Assembly: GCA_050251715.1 (NCBI GenBank) | Contig: JBFWMG010000005.1 | Coordinates: 1-64,000, forward strand | DNA from: JBFWMG01 sp050251715 | Lineage (GTDB): Bacteria > Desulfobacterota > Desulfovibrionia > Desulfovibrionales > Desulfovibrionaceae | Length of the DNA: 64,000 nt | Direction: 5' to 3' | Shown: piece by piece, positions 18,096-29,334 of the stretch | Layout: every line of letters starts with the position of its first letter | Position numbering within the stretch: the stretch's first letter is position 1 | Notes under the pieces: generated by a model | The model's database searches: none | Told to the model about the DNA's origin: nothing | Seen by the model: only the letters and a program-made list of their open reading frames with translations | Translations under genes and position numbers: made by a program

Positions 18096-18473
18096 ATGTC
18101 CGACACCATTGCCAAGAAGGATGAAAAATATCCACGCCTCGTCCCGGCGGCCGACGTCATCGAACATGAAGACGGCTTCCATATCCACCTGGATATGCCC
18201 GGCGTGCGCAAGGAAGACCTGGTCATCGACGTGGACAAGGACGAACTGACCATCACCGGCAAGACCGCCTACGCACCCGACCCCACCGCCTGTGACACCC
18301 GCAGCTACGTGCACACCGAATTCGGCGGCGGCGAATTCCGGCGCACCTTCACCCTGTCCGACTCCGTGGACCGGGAAAAGGTCACCGCCCAACTCAAGGG
18401 CGGCGTGCTCGACCTGCACCTGCCCAAGAGCGAAGCACTCAAGCCCCGCCGCATCTCCATCTCCGTGGGCTAA
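18096..18473 (+). CDS. Small heat shock protein (Hsp20), second paralogue
   Basis: A 125-residue alpha-crystallin protein: DVIEHEDGFHIHLDMPGVRK, DLVIDVDKDELTITGK, EFRRTFTLSDSVDREKVTAQ, LKGGVLDLHLPKSEALKPR and the C-terminal IXI-like ISISVG. AAAGGAGGG lies before the ATG. It is clearly paralogous to, but strongly diverged from, the preceding gene: the N-terminal arm is shorter and hydrophilic, a layout typical of class-A/class-B sHsp pairs. Rho-independent termination follows 25 bp after the stop. Confidence 0.95.
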   Translation: MSDTIAKKDEKYPRLVPAADVIEHEDGFHIHLDMPGVRKEDLVIDVDKDELTITGKTAYAPDPTACDTRSYVHTEFGGGEFRRTFTLSDSVDREKVTAQLKGGVLDLHLPKSEALKPRRISISVG

Positions 18474-18497
18474 CGCCCCCAGACGCGAAGCCGTCCC

Positions 18498-18528
18498 GCG
18501 CCCCGGCCCCGCCGGGGCGCTTTTTTTT
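18498..18528 (+). terminator. Rho-independent terminator of the Hsp20 operon
   Basis: Perfect 9-bp stem (GCGCCCCGG / CCGGGGCGC) with a 5-nt loop, followed by eight T residues (18521-18528). Confidence 0.95.
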
Positions 18529-18565
18529 GGGTGCGCGATGTGTGTGGTGGGGGGGAATGCCTCCG

Positions 18566-18690
18566 GCGGCCGGGCTCTGCCCGGACCCGGCAGGGGGCGA
18601 ACGGCCCCCTGCACCCCGGGTGGGCGGATGAGAACGTGCCCAGGTGAAGATCACGGCGCGATGAGGGAAGCCAGGGGAAAAACGGCCTGG
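18566..18690. repeat. Dispersed intergenic repeat A, copy 2
   Basis: Second copy of the element at 17165-17290: GGGCTCTGCCCGGACCCGGC, a 'CAGGGGG...CCCCCTG' hairpin, GGCGGATGAG and GGCGCGATGAG in the same order. It follows the Hsp20 terminator. Confidence 0.7.
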
Positions 18691-18711
18691 GAACACGCCG
18701 AAGAAGCCAAC

Positions 18712-18750
18712 CTTTTTTGCATGCCGCCCTCCGGGACGGCATCCAAAAAA
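18712..18750. repeat. Imperfect palindrome with T6/A6 ends
   Basis: TTTTTTGCATGCCG at 18712-18725 pairs (one mismatch) with CGGCATCCAAAAAA at 18736-18749. The symmetric T and A runs would let it act as a terminator on either strand. It is part of the 768-bp gene-free interval between the Hsp20 operon and hisF. Confidence 0.6.
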
Positions 18751-18930
18751 GCTTTTGATCGACTTTTCAAATGGAGGGGGATCGCTGCCGAAAAGGACGG
18801 GGGTTGGCAGGGGATTAAAACGATAGCAGGATTAAAACACCGAAAAAACAGCTCCCCCCCGGCTAGGCCTTTCCCGCCGCGTAGCGGCCACCGCTGCGGC
18901 GGCTCTTATTTTTTCCCACCCATAGCACCG

Positions 18931-19040
18931 GAAACCGGGGTTTGGGGCGCAGCCCCAATGGGGGCAGTTCACAATTTGCTGGAAAGGGGTTTTCGAGGGA
19001 ATGGGAGGTCGTTTTCCCATTCCCCCGAAAACCCCTTTTC
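18931..19040 (+). repeat. Composite hairpin element, copy 2 (plus orientation)
   Basis: A GGGGCGCAGCCCC palindrome (about 18944-18956), a short linker containing GTTCACAATT, then a 24-bp hairpin (18983-19006 with 19015-19038, one mismatch) with the 8-nt loop GGTCGTTT. It matches the minus-strand reading of 17327-17445 except that the stem sequence is different. From 19041 to 19241 I see no gene or further repeat. Confidence 0.7.
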
Positions 19041-19241
19041 TTCAAAGAGTGGACTGAGGCGCACGCACACCGCCCTACACCGCCCCCAACCAGCACACAC
19101 GTCGTGGCGGCAATCAGCCCGGCCTGCCCATCCAGCTCATCCGCCCAAACGGGTGCAGCGTCGTCACGCTGCCGCAGTCCAGGCGCGTAGCCTGGTCGCG
19201 CCGCCCCGGCGCGAAATCTTCCTCTTTACGTCGTACCCTGG

Positions 19242-20021
19242 TTACCAGGTCATGCGCATTTTGGCGCCGCGTGTGTTGATGTGCTCCTTGATCTGGGGGA
19301 TGGTGTATTCGCCGTAGTGGACGATGGAGGCGATGAGGGCGGCGGTGGCTTTGCCTTGGGTGAGGGCGTCGTACATGTGGTCAGGGTTGCCTGCGCCGCC
19401 GGAGGCGATGACGGGGATGGACACGGCTTCCGCGACCATGCGGGTCAGGGTCAGCTCATAGCCGTCCTTGGTGCCGTCGGCGTCGATGGAGTTGAGGCAG
19501 ATTTCGCCTGCGCCCAGCGCCTCGCCGGTTTTGGCCCATTCGATGGCGTCCATGCCCATGTATTTGCGGCCGCCGTGGATAACGACTTCGTAGCCCGAGG
19601 GGATGGTTTCGCTGACGGGCACCTGTTTCACGTCCATGCCCAGCACGATGCATTGGGAGCCGAAGGCTGCCGCGCCCTGGCTGATGATGTCGGGATTTTT
19701 GACCGCGCCGGAGTTGATGGAGATTTTTTCCGCGCCCGCCACCAGTGCGGCGCGCATGTCTTCGACGGAATTGATGCCGCCGCCCACGGAGAAGGGGATG
19801 AAGATTTGCGAGGCCACGCGTTCGACCACGTCGAGGAAGATGCCGCGTCCTTCGTGGGACGCGGTGATGTCGTAGAACACGATTTCGTCCGCGCCTTGTT
19901 CGTAGTAGATGCGGGCGGTTTCCACGGGGTCGCCGATGTCCACGTTGCCTTCGAACTTGATGCCTTTGGTCAGGCGGCCATTGCGCACGTCGAGGCAGGG
20001 GATGATGCGCTTGCTAAGCAT
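19242..20021 (-). CDS. hisF: Imidazole glycerol phosphate synthase, cyclase subunit
   Basis: Synthase half of the HisFH complex: uses ammonia from HisH to convert PRFAR to imidazole-glycerol-phosphate and AICAR. A 259-residue (beta/alpha)8 barrel beginning MLSKRIIPCLDVRNGRLTKG with the catalytic Asp in CLDV, the phosphate loop FSVGGGINSVEDM and the second catalytic Asp in NSIDADGTKDGY, then VIASGGAGNPDHM. Its start lies within hisH (8-bp overlap), consistent with coupled synthesis of the 1:1 complex. No other his genes adjoin it. The larger ORF extending upstream is out of frame with hisH and not real. Confidence 0.96.
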   Translation of the reverse strand: MLSKRIIPCLDVRNGRLTKGIKFEGNVDIGDPVETARIYYEQGADEIVFYDITASHEGRGIFLDVVERVASQIFIPFSVGGGINSVEDMRAALVAGAEKISINSGAVKNPDIISQGAAAFGSQCIVLGMDVKQVPVSETIPSGYEVVIHGGRKYMGMDAIEWAKTGEALGAGEICLNSIDADGTKDGYELTLTRMVAEAVSIPVIASGGAGNPDHMYDALTQGKATAALIASIVHYGEYTIPQIKEHINTRGAKMRMTW

Positions 20022-20652
20022 TGGCGGCCTCCTTGCAGTAGGCGTAGAAATTTTCCAGAAGCTTGAGGCCGGGCCTGCCGCTTTTTTCGGGGTGGAACTG
20101 CACGGCCCACAGGCCGGGGGATCCATGGACGGAGCAGAAGGTTTGGCCGTAGGTGGTGCGTCCGATGACGTATTCGGGCGAGGGGTTGGGGTAGTAGCTG
20201 TGCACGAAGTAGAATTCCGCCTCGACGGGGATGTTCTTGAACAGGGCGCAGTCCCGTTCCAGTTCCACGCTGTTCCAGCCCATGTGCGGCACACGGATGG
20301 GGATGCCGTCCTCGTCTTCCCAGGCCGGGTTGAAGAGCACGCATTCGCCGGGAACGATGCCCAGCGCCTTGGTGTCGTTTTCCTGGCTGTAGTCGAGCAG
20401 GATTTGACAGCCCACGCAGATACCGAGCAGGGGTTTGCCCGCTTCGACCTGGGCCTTGAGCACCTTGTCCAGGCCGGTGGTTTCCAACTCGTCCATGGCT
20501 TGTCCCGCCGCGCCCACGCCGGGGAAGATGACCCCGGAGGCGGCGGAGATGCGGGCCGGGTCGGCGGTGACGGCGTTGGGGATGCCCAAGTAGTCCAGTG
20601 CGCGGCGCACGCTGGTCTGGTTGCCTGCCTTGTAGTCGAGGATTGCGAGCAT
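20014..20652 (-). CDS. hisH: Imidazole glycerol phosphate synthase, glutaminase subunit
   Basis: Class I glutamine amidotransferase of 212 residues delivering ammonia to HisF. It begins MLAILDYKAGNQTSVRRAL; the oxyanion region is FPGVGAAGQAM, the nucleophile Cys lies in GICVGCQILLD, and the His/Glu of the triad in AVQFHPEKSG. The nucleophile elbow reads GICVGCQ where many HisH have GICLGMQ; the Cys itself is intact. The start at 20652 has GGAGGG upstream and begins the domain directly. Confidence 0.95.
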   Translation of the reverse strand: MLAILDYKAGNQTSVRRALDYLGIPNAVTADPARISAASGVIFPGVGAAGQAMDELETTGLDKVLKAQVEAGKPLLGICVGCQILLDYSQENDTKALGIVPGECVLFNPAWEDEDGIPIRVPHMGWNSVELERDCALFKNIPVEAEFYFVHSYYPNPSPEYVIGRTTYGQTFCSVHGSPGLWAVQFHPEKSGRPGLKLLENFYAYCKEAANA

Positions 20653-20810
20653 GGGGGGTCCCTCCGGACAGTGGCTGATTCTTCCGTTGGATTCGTTCGC
20701 CTCACGCCCTACCAACGCTTTTGGCGAAGCGCAAGGCTTTTTGCGGGCCGCGCGTACCGGGGTGGCGATATGGCGCAATCTCGTAAATCCCGCATGGTTC
20801 AGGAGGCATG

Positions 20811-20838
20811 AAAAAGGCCGCCCGAAGGCGGCCTTTTT
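20811..20838 (-). terminator. Intrinsic terminator (effectively bidirectional)
   Basis: Perfect 12-bp stem AAAAAGGCCGCC / GGCGGCCTTTTT with a 4-nt loop, just after the stop of the minus-strand chemoreceptor gene. Flanking A and T runs allow activity in both directions. Confidence 0.92.
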
Positions 20839-20859
20839 CTTTTTCCCAAACGGTCGCGG

Positions 20860-23178
20860 CTAGTGTTGCATATCCGAGATTATTTCCTTCAGTTCGCCAG
20901 CCAGCCGGGCCAGGTCGCTGACCGCCTTGGCGGATTCGTTCATGGCCTGGGCCATATCCATGGAGATGCGGTTGATGTCCTCTGTGGACTGGTTGATTTC
21001 CTCCGCGGCGGCCGACTGTTCTTCCGCGGCGGTGGCGATGCCCCGCACCTGGTCGGCGGTGGCCTCGACCATGCTCACGATCTCGCGCAGGGCGGCGCCC
21101 GAGGCGTTGGCGTGCTCGGTGCCCTGGGTGATGACCTTGGTGGTCTCGTCGGTGTTGGCCAGGGCCTTTTTCACGCTGGCCTGCACGGTGGAGATGTAGC
21201 CTCCCACCTCGTTGGTGGCGGTCATGGTCTTTTCCGCCAGCTTGCGCACCTCGTCGGCCACCACGGCGAAGCCGCGTCCCGCCTCGCCCGCGCGGGCGGC
21301 CTCGATGGCCGCGTTAAGCGCCAGCAGGTTGGTCTGGTCCGCGATGTCCGCGATCACGTTCATGATCTGGCCAATGCCCACGGCCTGTTCGGACAACGCG
21401 CCCATGTCGACGCGCAGTTCGGCGGCCATGCCGTTGACCTTGTTGATATTGGCCACAACGGAGTCCACGAGTTCGGCCCCGTTTTGGGCCTTGTGCCGCG
21501 CCTGTTCGGCCAGTTCGGCGGCGTTGCCCGCGCTGCGCGCCACTTCCAGTACCGTGGAGCTCATCTCCTCCATGGCGGTGGCGGCCTCGCCGGTCCGGTT
21601 GCGTTGTTCCTCGCTGCCCCGGCTCGATTCCTCCACCTGGGCGGCCAGTTCTTCGGACGCGGAGGCCACCTGGTCGGAGATGGCGTTGGCCTCGACGGCT
21701 GCCTTGGCGATCTTCTCGTTCTGTTCCTCTATGCGCTTTTGCTGTTCCTTGATGGCGGTCAGATCCGCCACAAGGACGAATCCGGCAATGATGTTGCCAT
21801 CCAGGTCGTACATGGGTGCGGCGTCAAAACGGCAATGCACGGTGCGGCTTTTGCGGGTCTTCAAGGTCATTTCCACGTTGGTGATGGCCTTGCGTTCCCT
21901 TATGGCGCGGCCAACGTTGGTCTCGCGCCCCTTTTCACCGTAGAAGAATTCCGAAGCGGTCATGCCCTTGAACGATTCGGGGGAGCCAGCCAGATCCAGA
22001 AGATCCAGGATGGGCTTGTTGGCATACATGATTTTTTGGTCGGGGTCGGCCACTAGGCAGGCGATGGTCAGGCCGTCCAACAAGCCCTGGCTGAAGCCGA
22101 GCTTGACCTTGAGTTCGGCGACCATGCTCTTGATGTTGTCGGCCAGCCGCGCCAGTTCGAACTTGAACTGCCCTTCCAGGACCGCCTTGAAATCGCCGCC
22201 GGACACCTTGCTGGTAAAGGCTTCGATGGCCAGGAGGGGCGTGACGACCAGCTTGCGGGTGATGAGGGTGATGAGCACGATGAGCACCACGATGATGCCC
22301 ACGCCCACAAGGCCGAGCACGGTCCGTTGCTCGCGGGCGGTGGCCGTCAGTTCATCCACATAGGCGCTCATGCAGATCTTCCAGCCCGTGGTGGGATCGG
22401 TGTTCACGGTCATGAACTTGGTTTCGCCCTTCCAGTCGTATTCTATGGTGCCGCGATCCATGGCCAACGCCTTCTGCACGAAGGCCATGTCCTTGAAACT
22501 TTTCGTTATCAACGACTTGTCCGTCGCATGGGCAATGAACGCGCCCTGCCCGTCAAGCATGAAACCGTAGCCACGCGCGCCAAAGCGCAGTGCATCAAGC
22601 GCCTCGGCGGTGAACACGCCCCACTTGGGGAGGACGGCCACGCCGCCCAGAAGCGTGCCGGACGCGTCACGCACCGCGGTGGCCGCCCCGAAGAGCACCG
22701 AGTCGCCGCTCTTGGACTTGAACACGTTTTTGGTCACATACTGCGTCTGGCCACCCAGGATCGCCTTCACATAGGCCCGGTCCGCAAAGCTATCGCCCGC
22801 AAACGAGTTCAGGTTGGAGTTATAACCGCTGACTGCCTTGCCCGATGTATCAAAGGCCAGCATGGCTCCATACTTGTGGTTGTACTTCTCGGCATATTCC
22901 TTGAAGAGGGCATCAGCCTCCGCCGTATCGCCACCGCCAAGCGCCTTCAGCACGGCGGGGTGGCCGGAAAAGACGTCGGAAAAGGTTTTCGATGCGTCCA
23001 GATAGTCGGACAGCTGCAGTTCGACCTGGTCGCCTGTCTGCACCATGGCATTTTTTTGCATATCAAGGGCCATGTGGTAAGACGACCCTCCCACATATAT
23101 GATGAGCGCGGCAATGCCCACGATGACCATTGCGGAAACGGATAGAATAAAAACCGTGCTTATGCTTTTCTTACCCAT
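20860..23178 (-). CDS. Methyl-accepting chemotaxis protein with Cache and PAS domains
   Basis: A 772-residue transmembrane chemoreceptor. TM1 lies at about residues 8-30, a double-Cache periplasmic ligand domain follows (about 40-290; e.g. YAEKYNHKYGAMLAFDTSGK), then TM2 (about 300-322) with a HAMP region. A cytoplasmic PAS (about 410-510) precedes the signalling domain, whose hairpin tip reads ADQTNLLALNAAIEAARAGE. There is no C-terminal NWETF-type CheR/CheB tether; it ends KEIISDMQH. ATG 23178 (MGKKSIS) was chosen because GGGGGC lies 7 nt upstream and TM1 follows directly; 23190 is an alternative. The ligand is unknown; the Cache fold commonly binds small carboxylates or amino acids. Confidence 0.93.
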   Translation of the reverse strand: MGKKSISTVFILSVSAMVIVGIAALIIYVGGSSYHMALDMQKNAMVQTGDQVELQLSDYLDASKTFSDVFSGHPAVLKALGGGDTAEADALFKEYAEKYNHKYGAMLAFDTSGKAVSGYNSNLNSFAGDSFADRAYVKAILGGQTQYVTKNVFKSKSGDSVLFGAATAVRDASGTLLGGVAVLPKWGVFTAEALDALRFGARGYGFMLDGQGAFIAHATDKSLITKSFKDMAFVQKALAMDRGTIEYDWKGETKFMTVNTDPTTGWKICMSAYVDELTATAREQRTVLGLVGVGIIVVLIVLITLITRKLVVTPLLAIEAFTSKVSGGDFKAVLEGQFKFELARLADNIKSMVAELKVKLGFSQGLLDGLTIACLVADPDQKIMYANKPILDLLDLAGSPESFKGMTASEFFYGEKGRETNVGRAIRERKAITNVEMTLKTRKSRTVHCRFDAAPMYDLDGNIIAGFVLVADLTAIKEQQKRIEEQNEKIAKAAVEANAISDQVASASEELAAQVEESSRGSEEQRNRTGEAATAMEEMSSTVLEVARSAGNAAELAEQARHKAQNGAELVDSVVANINKVNGMAAELRVDMGALSEQAVGIGQIMNVIADIADQTNLLALNAAIEAARAGEAGRGFAVVADEVRKLAEKTMTATNEVGGYISTVQASVKKALANTDETTKVITQGTEHANASGAALREIVSMVEATADQVRGIATAAEEQSAAAEEINQSTEDINRISMDMAQAMNESAKAVSDLARLAGELKEIISDMQH

Positions 23179-23262
23179 AGTAGCCCCCATATGTTCAAAT
23201 CGTGTATCTCGCCTGCGTACCACACGGCGCCCTTGGCCCGCCCCACAGACATTTGAACGTAA

Positions 23263-23292
23263 ATAGTGCCAGATTTTTCGGCAAAGAGTCAA
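23263..23292 (-). promoter_or_regulatory. sigma-70-like promoter for the chemoreceptor gene
   Basis: On the minus strand: TTGACT (23292-23287), an 18-bp spacer and CACTAT (23268-23263). An ATTTGAAC/GTTCAAAT inverted repeat (23251-23258 and 23193-23200) lies in the predicted leader. Confidence 0.45.
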
Positions 23293-23368
23293 TTCATAAT
23301 CATTACTTTCGAAAAAATGCACTTTTCGTGCTTTGGCTACTCTTACCTTGCCGCGCCGGAATGAATCA

Positions 23369-24166
23369 CTAGCCGATATACCACGCCCAGAACACATCGC
23401 CCCACAGCACATACAACATCATGCCCAAAATAAGAAACGGCCCAAATGGAATCATGGTTTGCATGGCGGCCGTGGTCCGGCGCATGTAGCACAACGATGC
23501 GACGATTCCGGTTGCCGCGGCCACGGTTATGATGACCGGCAGCCCCCGCCAGCCGCTGATCGCGCCGATCAGCAGCATGAGCTTCACGTCGCCGCTGCCA
23601 AGGCCATCCACGCCCCGAACAAGTTTATACCCTTTTTGCAACGCCCAAAAACTGCCCGCGCCAATGCCAGCGCCCAAGAATATATCATACCATGTCATTT
23701 CCAAAAAAAACACCCCTCCGACAGCGGCAAGCACCGCTCCGGGCAAGGTCAGGATGTCCGGCAGCAGATAGCTGTCGAAATCGATGAACGCGGCCACGAT
23801 GCACATGCCGCCCACGACCATGTGCACCACCCACGGCATGGACGGGCCGAATTTCAGGGCCAGGGCCAGCGCCCACGCGCCGGACACCAGCTCGACCACC
23901 GGGTAGCGCAGGCTGATGGGCGCGCGGCAATGCCCGCACCGCCCGCGCAAAAAGCAGAAGCTCACCACCGGGATGTTTTCCCACCACGCCAGCGGATGCC
24001 CGCACCGGGGGCACTTGGACCCGGGAAAGACAATGGATTCGCCCGTGAGGTAGCGGTGGATGCACACGTTATAGAAACTGCCGAGCACCAGCCCCACGAG
24101 GCACGTCAGGACATGAAAGCTCCACAAGGGGACGGGCCAGAGAAGCGGTATGGGTGTCATGGGCAT
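23369..24166 (-). CDS. pilD: Prepilin leader peptidase / N-methyltransferase (PilD/GspO type)
   Basis: Inner-membrane aspartyl peptidase that cleaves and N-methylates type IV pilin or type II secretion pseudopilin precursors. The 265-residue protein has the N-terminal zinc module with CPRCGHPLAWWENIPV and CGHCRAPIS, and the catalytic aspartates in AFIDFDSYLLPD and in GSGDVKL. About eight hydrophobic segments are present. The start at 24166 follows AAGGAAA; the longer ORF start at 24217 is less likely. No pilus genes adjoin it, so it may be shared among systems encoded elsewhere. Full length, with both cysteine pairs retained. Confidence 0.95.
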   Translation of the reverse strand: MPMTPIPLLWPVPLWSFHVLTCLVGLVLGSFYNVCIHRYLTGESIVFPGSKCPRCGHPLAWWENIPVVSFCFLRGRCGHCRAPISLRYPVVELVSGAWALALALKFGPSMPWVVHMVVGGMCIVAAFIDFDSYLLPDILTLPGAVLAAVGGVFFLEMTWYDIFLGAGIGAGSFWALQKGYKLVRGVDGLGSGDVKLMLLIGAISGWRGLPVIITVAAATGIVASLCYMRRTTAAMQTMIPFGPFLILGMMLYVLWGDVFWAWYIG

Positions 24167-24218
24167 GATTTCCTTGTTCTTTGCTGTGCAATCCCCCATC
24201 TTCTGGCACGGAAGCAAT

Positions 24219-24287
24219 CCCTTGGCAAGCCTGCATCATCCGCCGACGGGGGGTGTGCATCCCGCCTGACGGGCGAGTTGCCAAGGG
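24219..24287. other. Long-range inverted repeat in the pilD-carB gap
   Basis: A perfect 10-bp inverted repeat, CCCTTGGCAA (24219-24228) and TTGCCAAGGG (24278-24287), encloses about 49 bp with further GC pairing (CGACGGGGGG...CCCGCC). It lies in the 391-bp divergent gap upstream of carB and could be a structured leader or regulatory site. Nothing else convincing is seen in this gap. Confidence 0.4.
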
Positions 24288-24557
24288 CGGCGCCCCCGGT
24301 GTACATCCATGCGCATACGTTGCGGCAGGCTCTTTTTGAAGGCTCGCGGGGCACCGGGGCAGACGCGAGTTGCCAACCGGGCCGCAACCTGTTACGTCGC
24401 GCGTGCGCGTGCATTTTGCAGAGCGGACCGCTCCGGAAAAACCACGCCCATGCGCCGTGTTTGCGGCCCGCGCCGAAAGGGGCAGGCCGAGGCCTCGCCT
24501 CCCTGGAGACCCGGTTGCCGACCACCCCCGAAAACCCCTAAACCGACGCTCACCACC

Positions 24558-27800
<3,243 letters not shown>

Positions 27801-27822
27801 GCGTTCCCCAAGGATACGGGAC

Positions 27823-29220
27823 ATGAAGAAAGAATATTGCGGCCTCATCGGCATCGACAACCACACCGAGGCGGCGCGCATGGCCTATTTCGGGCTGTAC
27901 GCGCTGCAGCACCGGGGCCAGGAAAGCGCGGGCATCGTCACCTGGGACGGCGCCAAGCACCGCGAGCAGCGCGGCATGGGCCTGGTGGCCGACGTGTTCA
28001 ACGAGCGCCATTTGAGCAAGGAACTGAAAGGCCGCACCGCCATTGGCCACATCCGCTACTCCACCACCGGCGTGTCCCTCATCCGCAACGCCCAGCCCTT
28101 CATGGTCAACTTCAAGGGCATGCACCTGGCCATCGGCCACAACGGCAACCTGGTCAACACCCTGGAATTGCGCGACGAACTGGAATCCATGGGCCACATC
28201 TTCCAGACCACCGTGGACACGGAAGTCATTGTCCACCTCATTGCCCGCAGCATGAACGGCAAGACGCTGGAAGAGGCGATCATGGCCGCGCTGGCGCGGG
28301 TCAAAGGCTCCTATTCCCTGCTCATGCTGGCCGACGACAAGCTCATCGCCGTGCGCGACCCCCACGGCATCCGCCCGCTCCTTCTGGGCCGCGTGGGCGA
28401 GAGCTATGTGCTCGCGTCCGAATCCTGCGCCTTTGACCTGCTGGAGGCGGAGTGCATCCGCCCCATCGCGCCCGGCGAGATGCTGGTCATCGAGAACAAC
28501 CGCCTCACCTCCTACCAGTTGCAGGAAAAGGCGCCCACCCGGCAGTGCATTTTCGAGCTGATCTACTTTGCCCGGCCCGACTCCAACCTGTTCGGCGAAA
28601 ACGTGTACGAGTGCCGCAAGCGCATGGGCAAGGCGCTGGCCCTGGAAGCGCCCTGCGAAGGCGACTACGTCATGCCCTTCCCGGACTCCGGCATCTACTG
28701 CGCCGTGGGCTTTGCCCAGCAGTCCGGCCTGCCCTTTGAAATGGGCATGATCCGCAACCACTACGTGGGGCGCACCTTCATCCAGCCCTCGCAGGACATG
28801 CGCGACTTCGCCGTGCGCGTGAAACTCAATCCCATCAAGCACATGATCCGCGACAAGCGCATCGTCATCCTGGAAGACTCCATCGTGCGCGGCACCACCA
28901 TCCGCACCCGCGTCAAGAAGCTGCGCGAACTGGGCGCGCGGGAGATCCACATGCGCGTGAGCTGCCCGCCCATCCGCTACCCCTGCTTCTACGGCATCGA
29001 CTTCTCCTCCAAGGGCGAACTCATCGCCGCGGACAACAAGGTCGAGGAGATCGCCAAGTTCATCGGCCTGGACTCGCTGCACTATCTGACCATCGAGGGA
29101 CTGCGCTCCACGGTGAGCAACCCGCAGGATTATTGCTACGCCTGCTTCAACGGCGAGTACCCCATCAAGCCGTGCGTGGGGTCGGGCAAGATGTGCCTGG
29201 AAGACAAGTGCTGCGGCTAG
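27823..29220 (+). CDS. purF: Amidophosphoribosyltransferase
   Basis: First committed enzyme of purine synthesis, forming phosphoribosylamine from PRPP and glutamine. The 465-residue protein starts MKKEYCGLIGIDNH; removal of the first five residues would expose the Cys nucleophile. The type II glutaminase region shows LYALQHRGQESAG, GHIRYSTTG and GHNGNLVN. The PRTase domain has the PRPP motif VILEDSIVRGTT. Four C-terminal cysteines in CYACFNGEYPIKPCVGSGK and the tail resemble the Fe-S-binding Bacillus-type enzyme. This is inferred from the Cys pattern. It is probably co-transcribed with carB. Confidence 0.97.
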   Translation: MKKEYCGLIGIDNHTEAARMAYFGLYALQHRGQESAGIVTWDGAKHREQRGMGLVADVFNERHLSKELKGRTAIGHIRYSTTGVSLIRNAQPFMVNFKGMHLAIGHNGNLVNTLELRDELESMGHIFQTTVDTEVIVHLIARSMNGKTLEEAIMAALARVKGSYSLLMLADDKLIAVRDPHGIRPLLLGRVGESYVLASESCAFDLLEAECIRPIAPGEMLVIENNRLTSYQLQEKAPTRQCIFELIYFARPDSNLFGENVYECRKRMGKALALEAPCEGDYVMPFPDSGIYCAVGFAQQSGLPFEMGMIRNHYVGRTFIQPSQDMRDFAVRVKLNPIKHMIRDKRIVILEDSIVRGTTIRTRVKKLRELGAREIHMRVSCPPIRYPCFYGIDFSSKGELIAADNKVEEIAKFIGLDSLHYLTIEGLRSTVSNPQDYCYACFNGEYPIKPCVGSGKMCLEDKCCG

Positions 29221-29273
29221 CGCGTGTTCGTCTTGAAACAATGTCCCCTTGTTTCAGGGAAAGGCACACGCGC
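29220..29273 (+). terminator. Nested stem-loop between purF and kdsD
   Basis: An outer 8-bp stem (GCGCGTGT 29220-29227 with ACACGCGC 29266-29273) encloses an inner 8-bp stem (TGAAACAA 29234-29241 with TTGTTTCA 29249-29256). There is no U-tract, so attenuation or RNA processing is as likely as termination. Confidence 0.4.
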
Positions 29274-29334
29274 ATCAAGCCGTTCCACGGCTTAGATGTT
29301 CGAGCGGCAACCAAGGATTGAGGCAGGGAACCAT

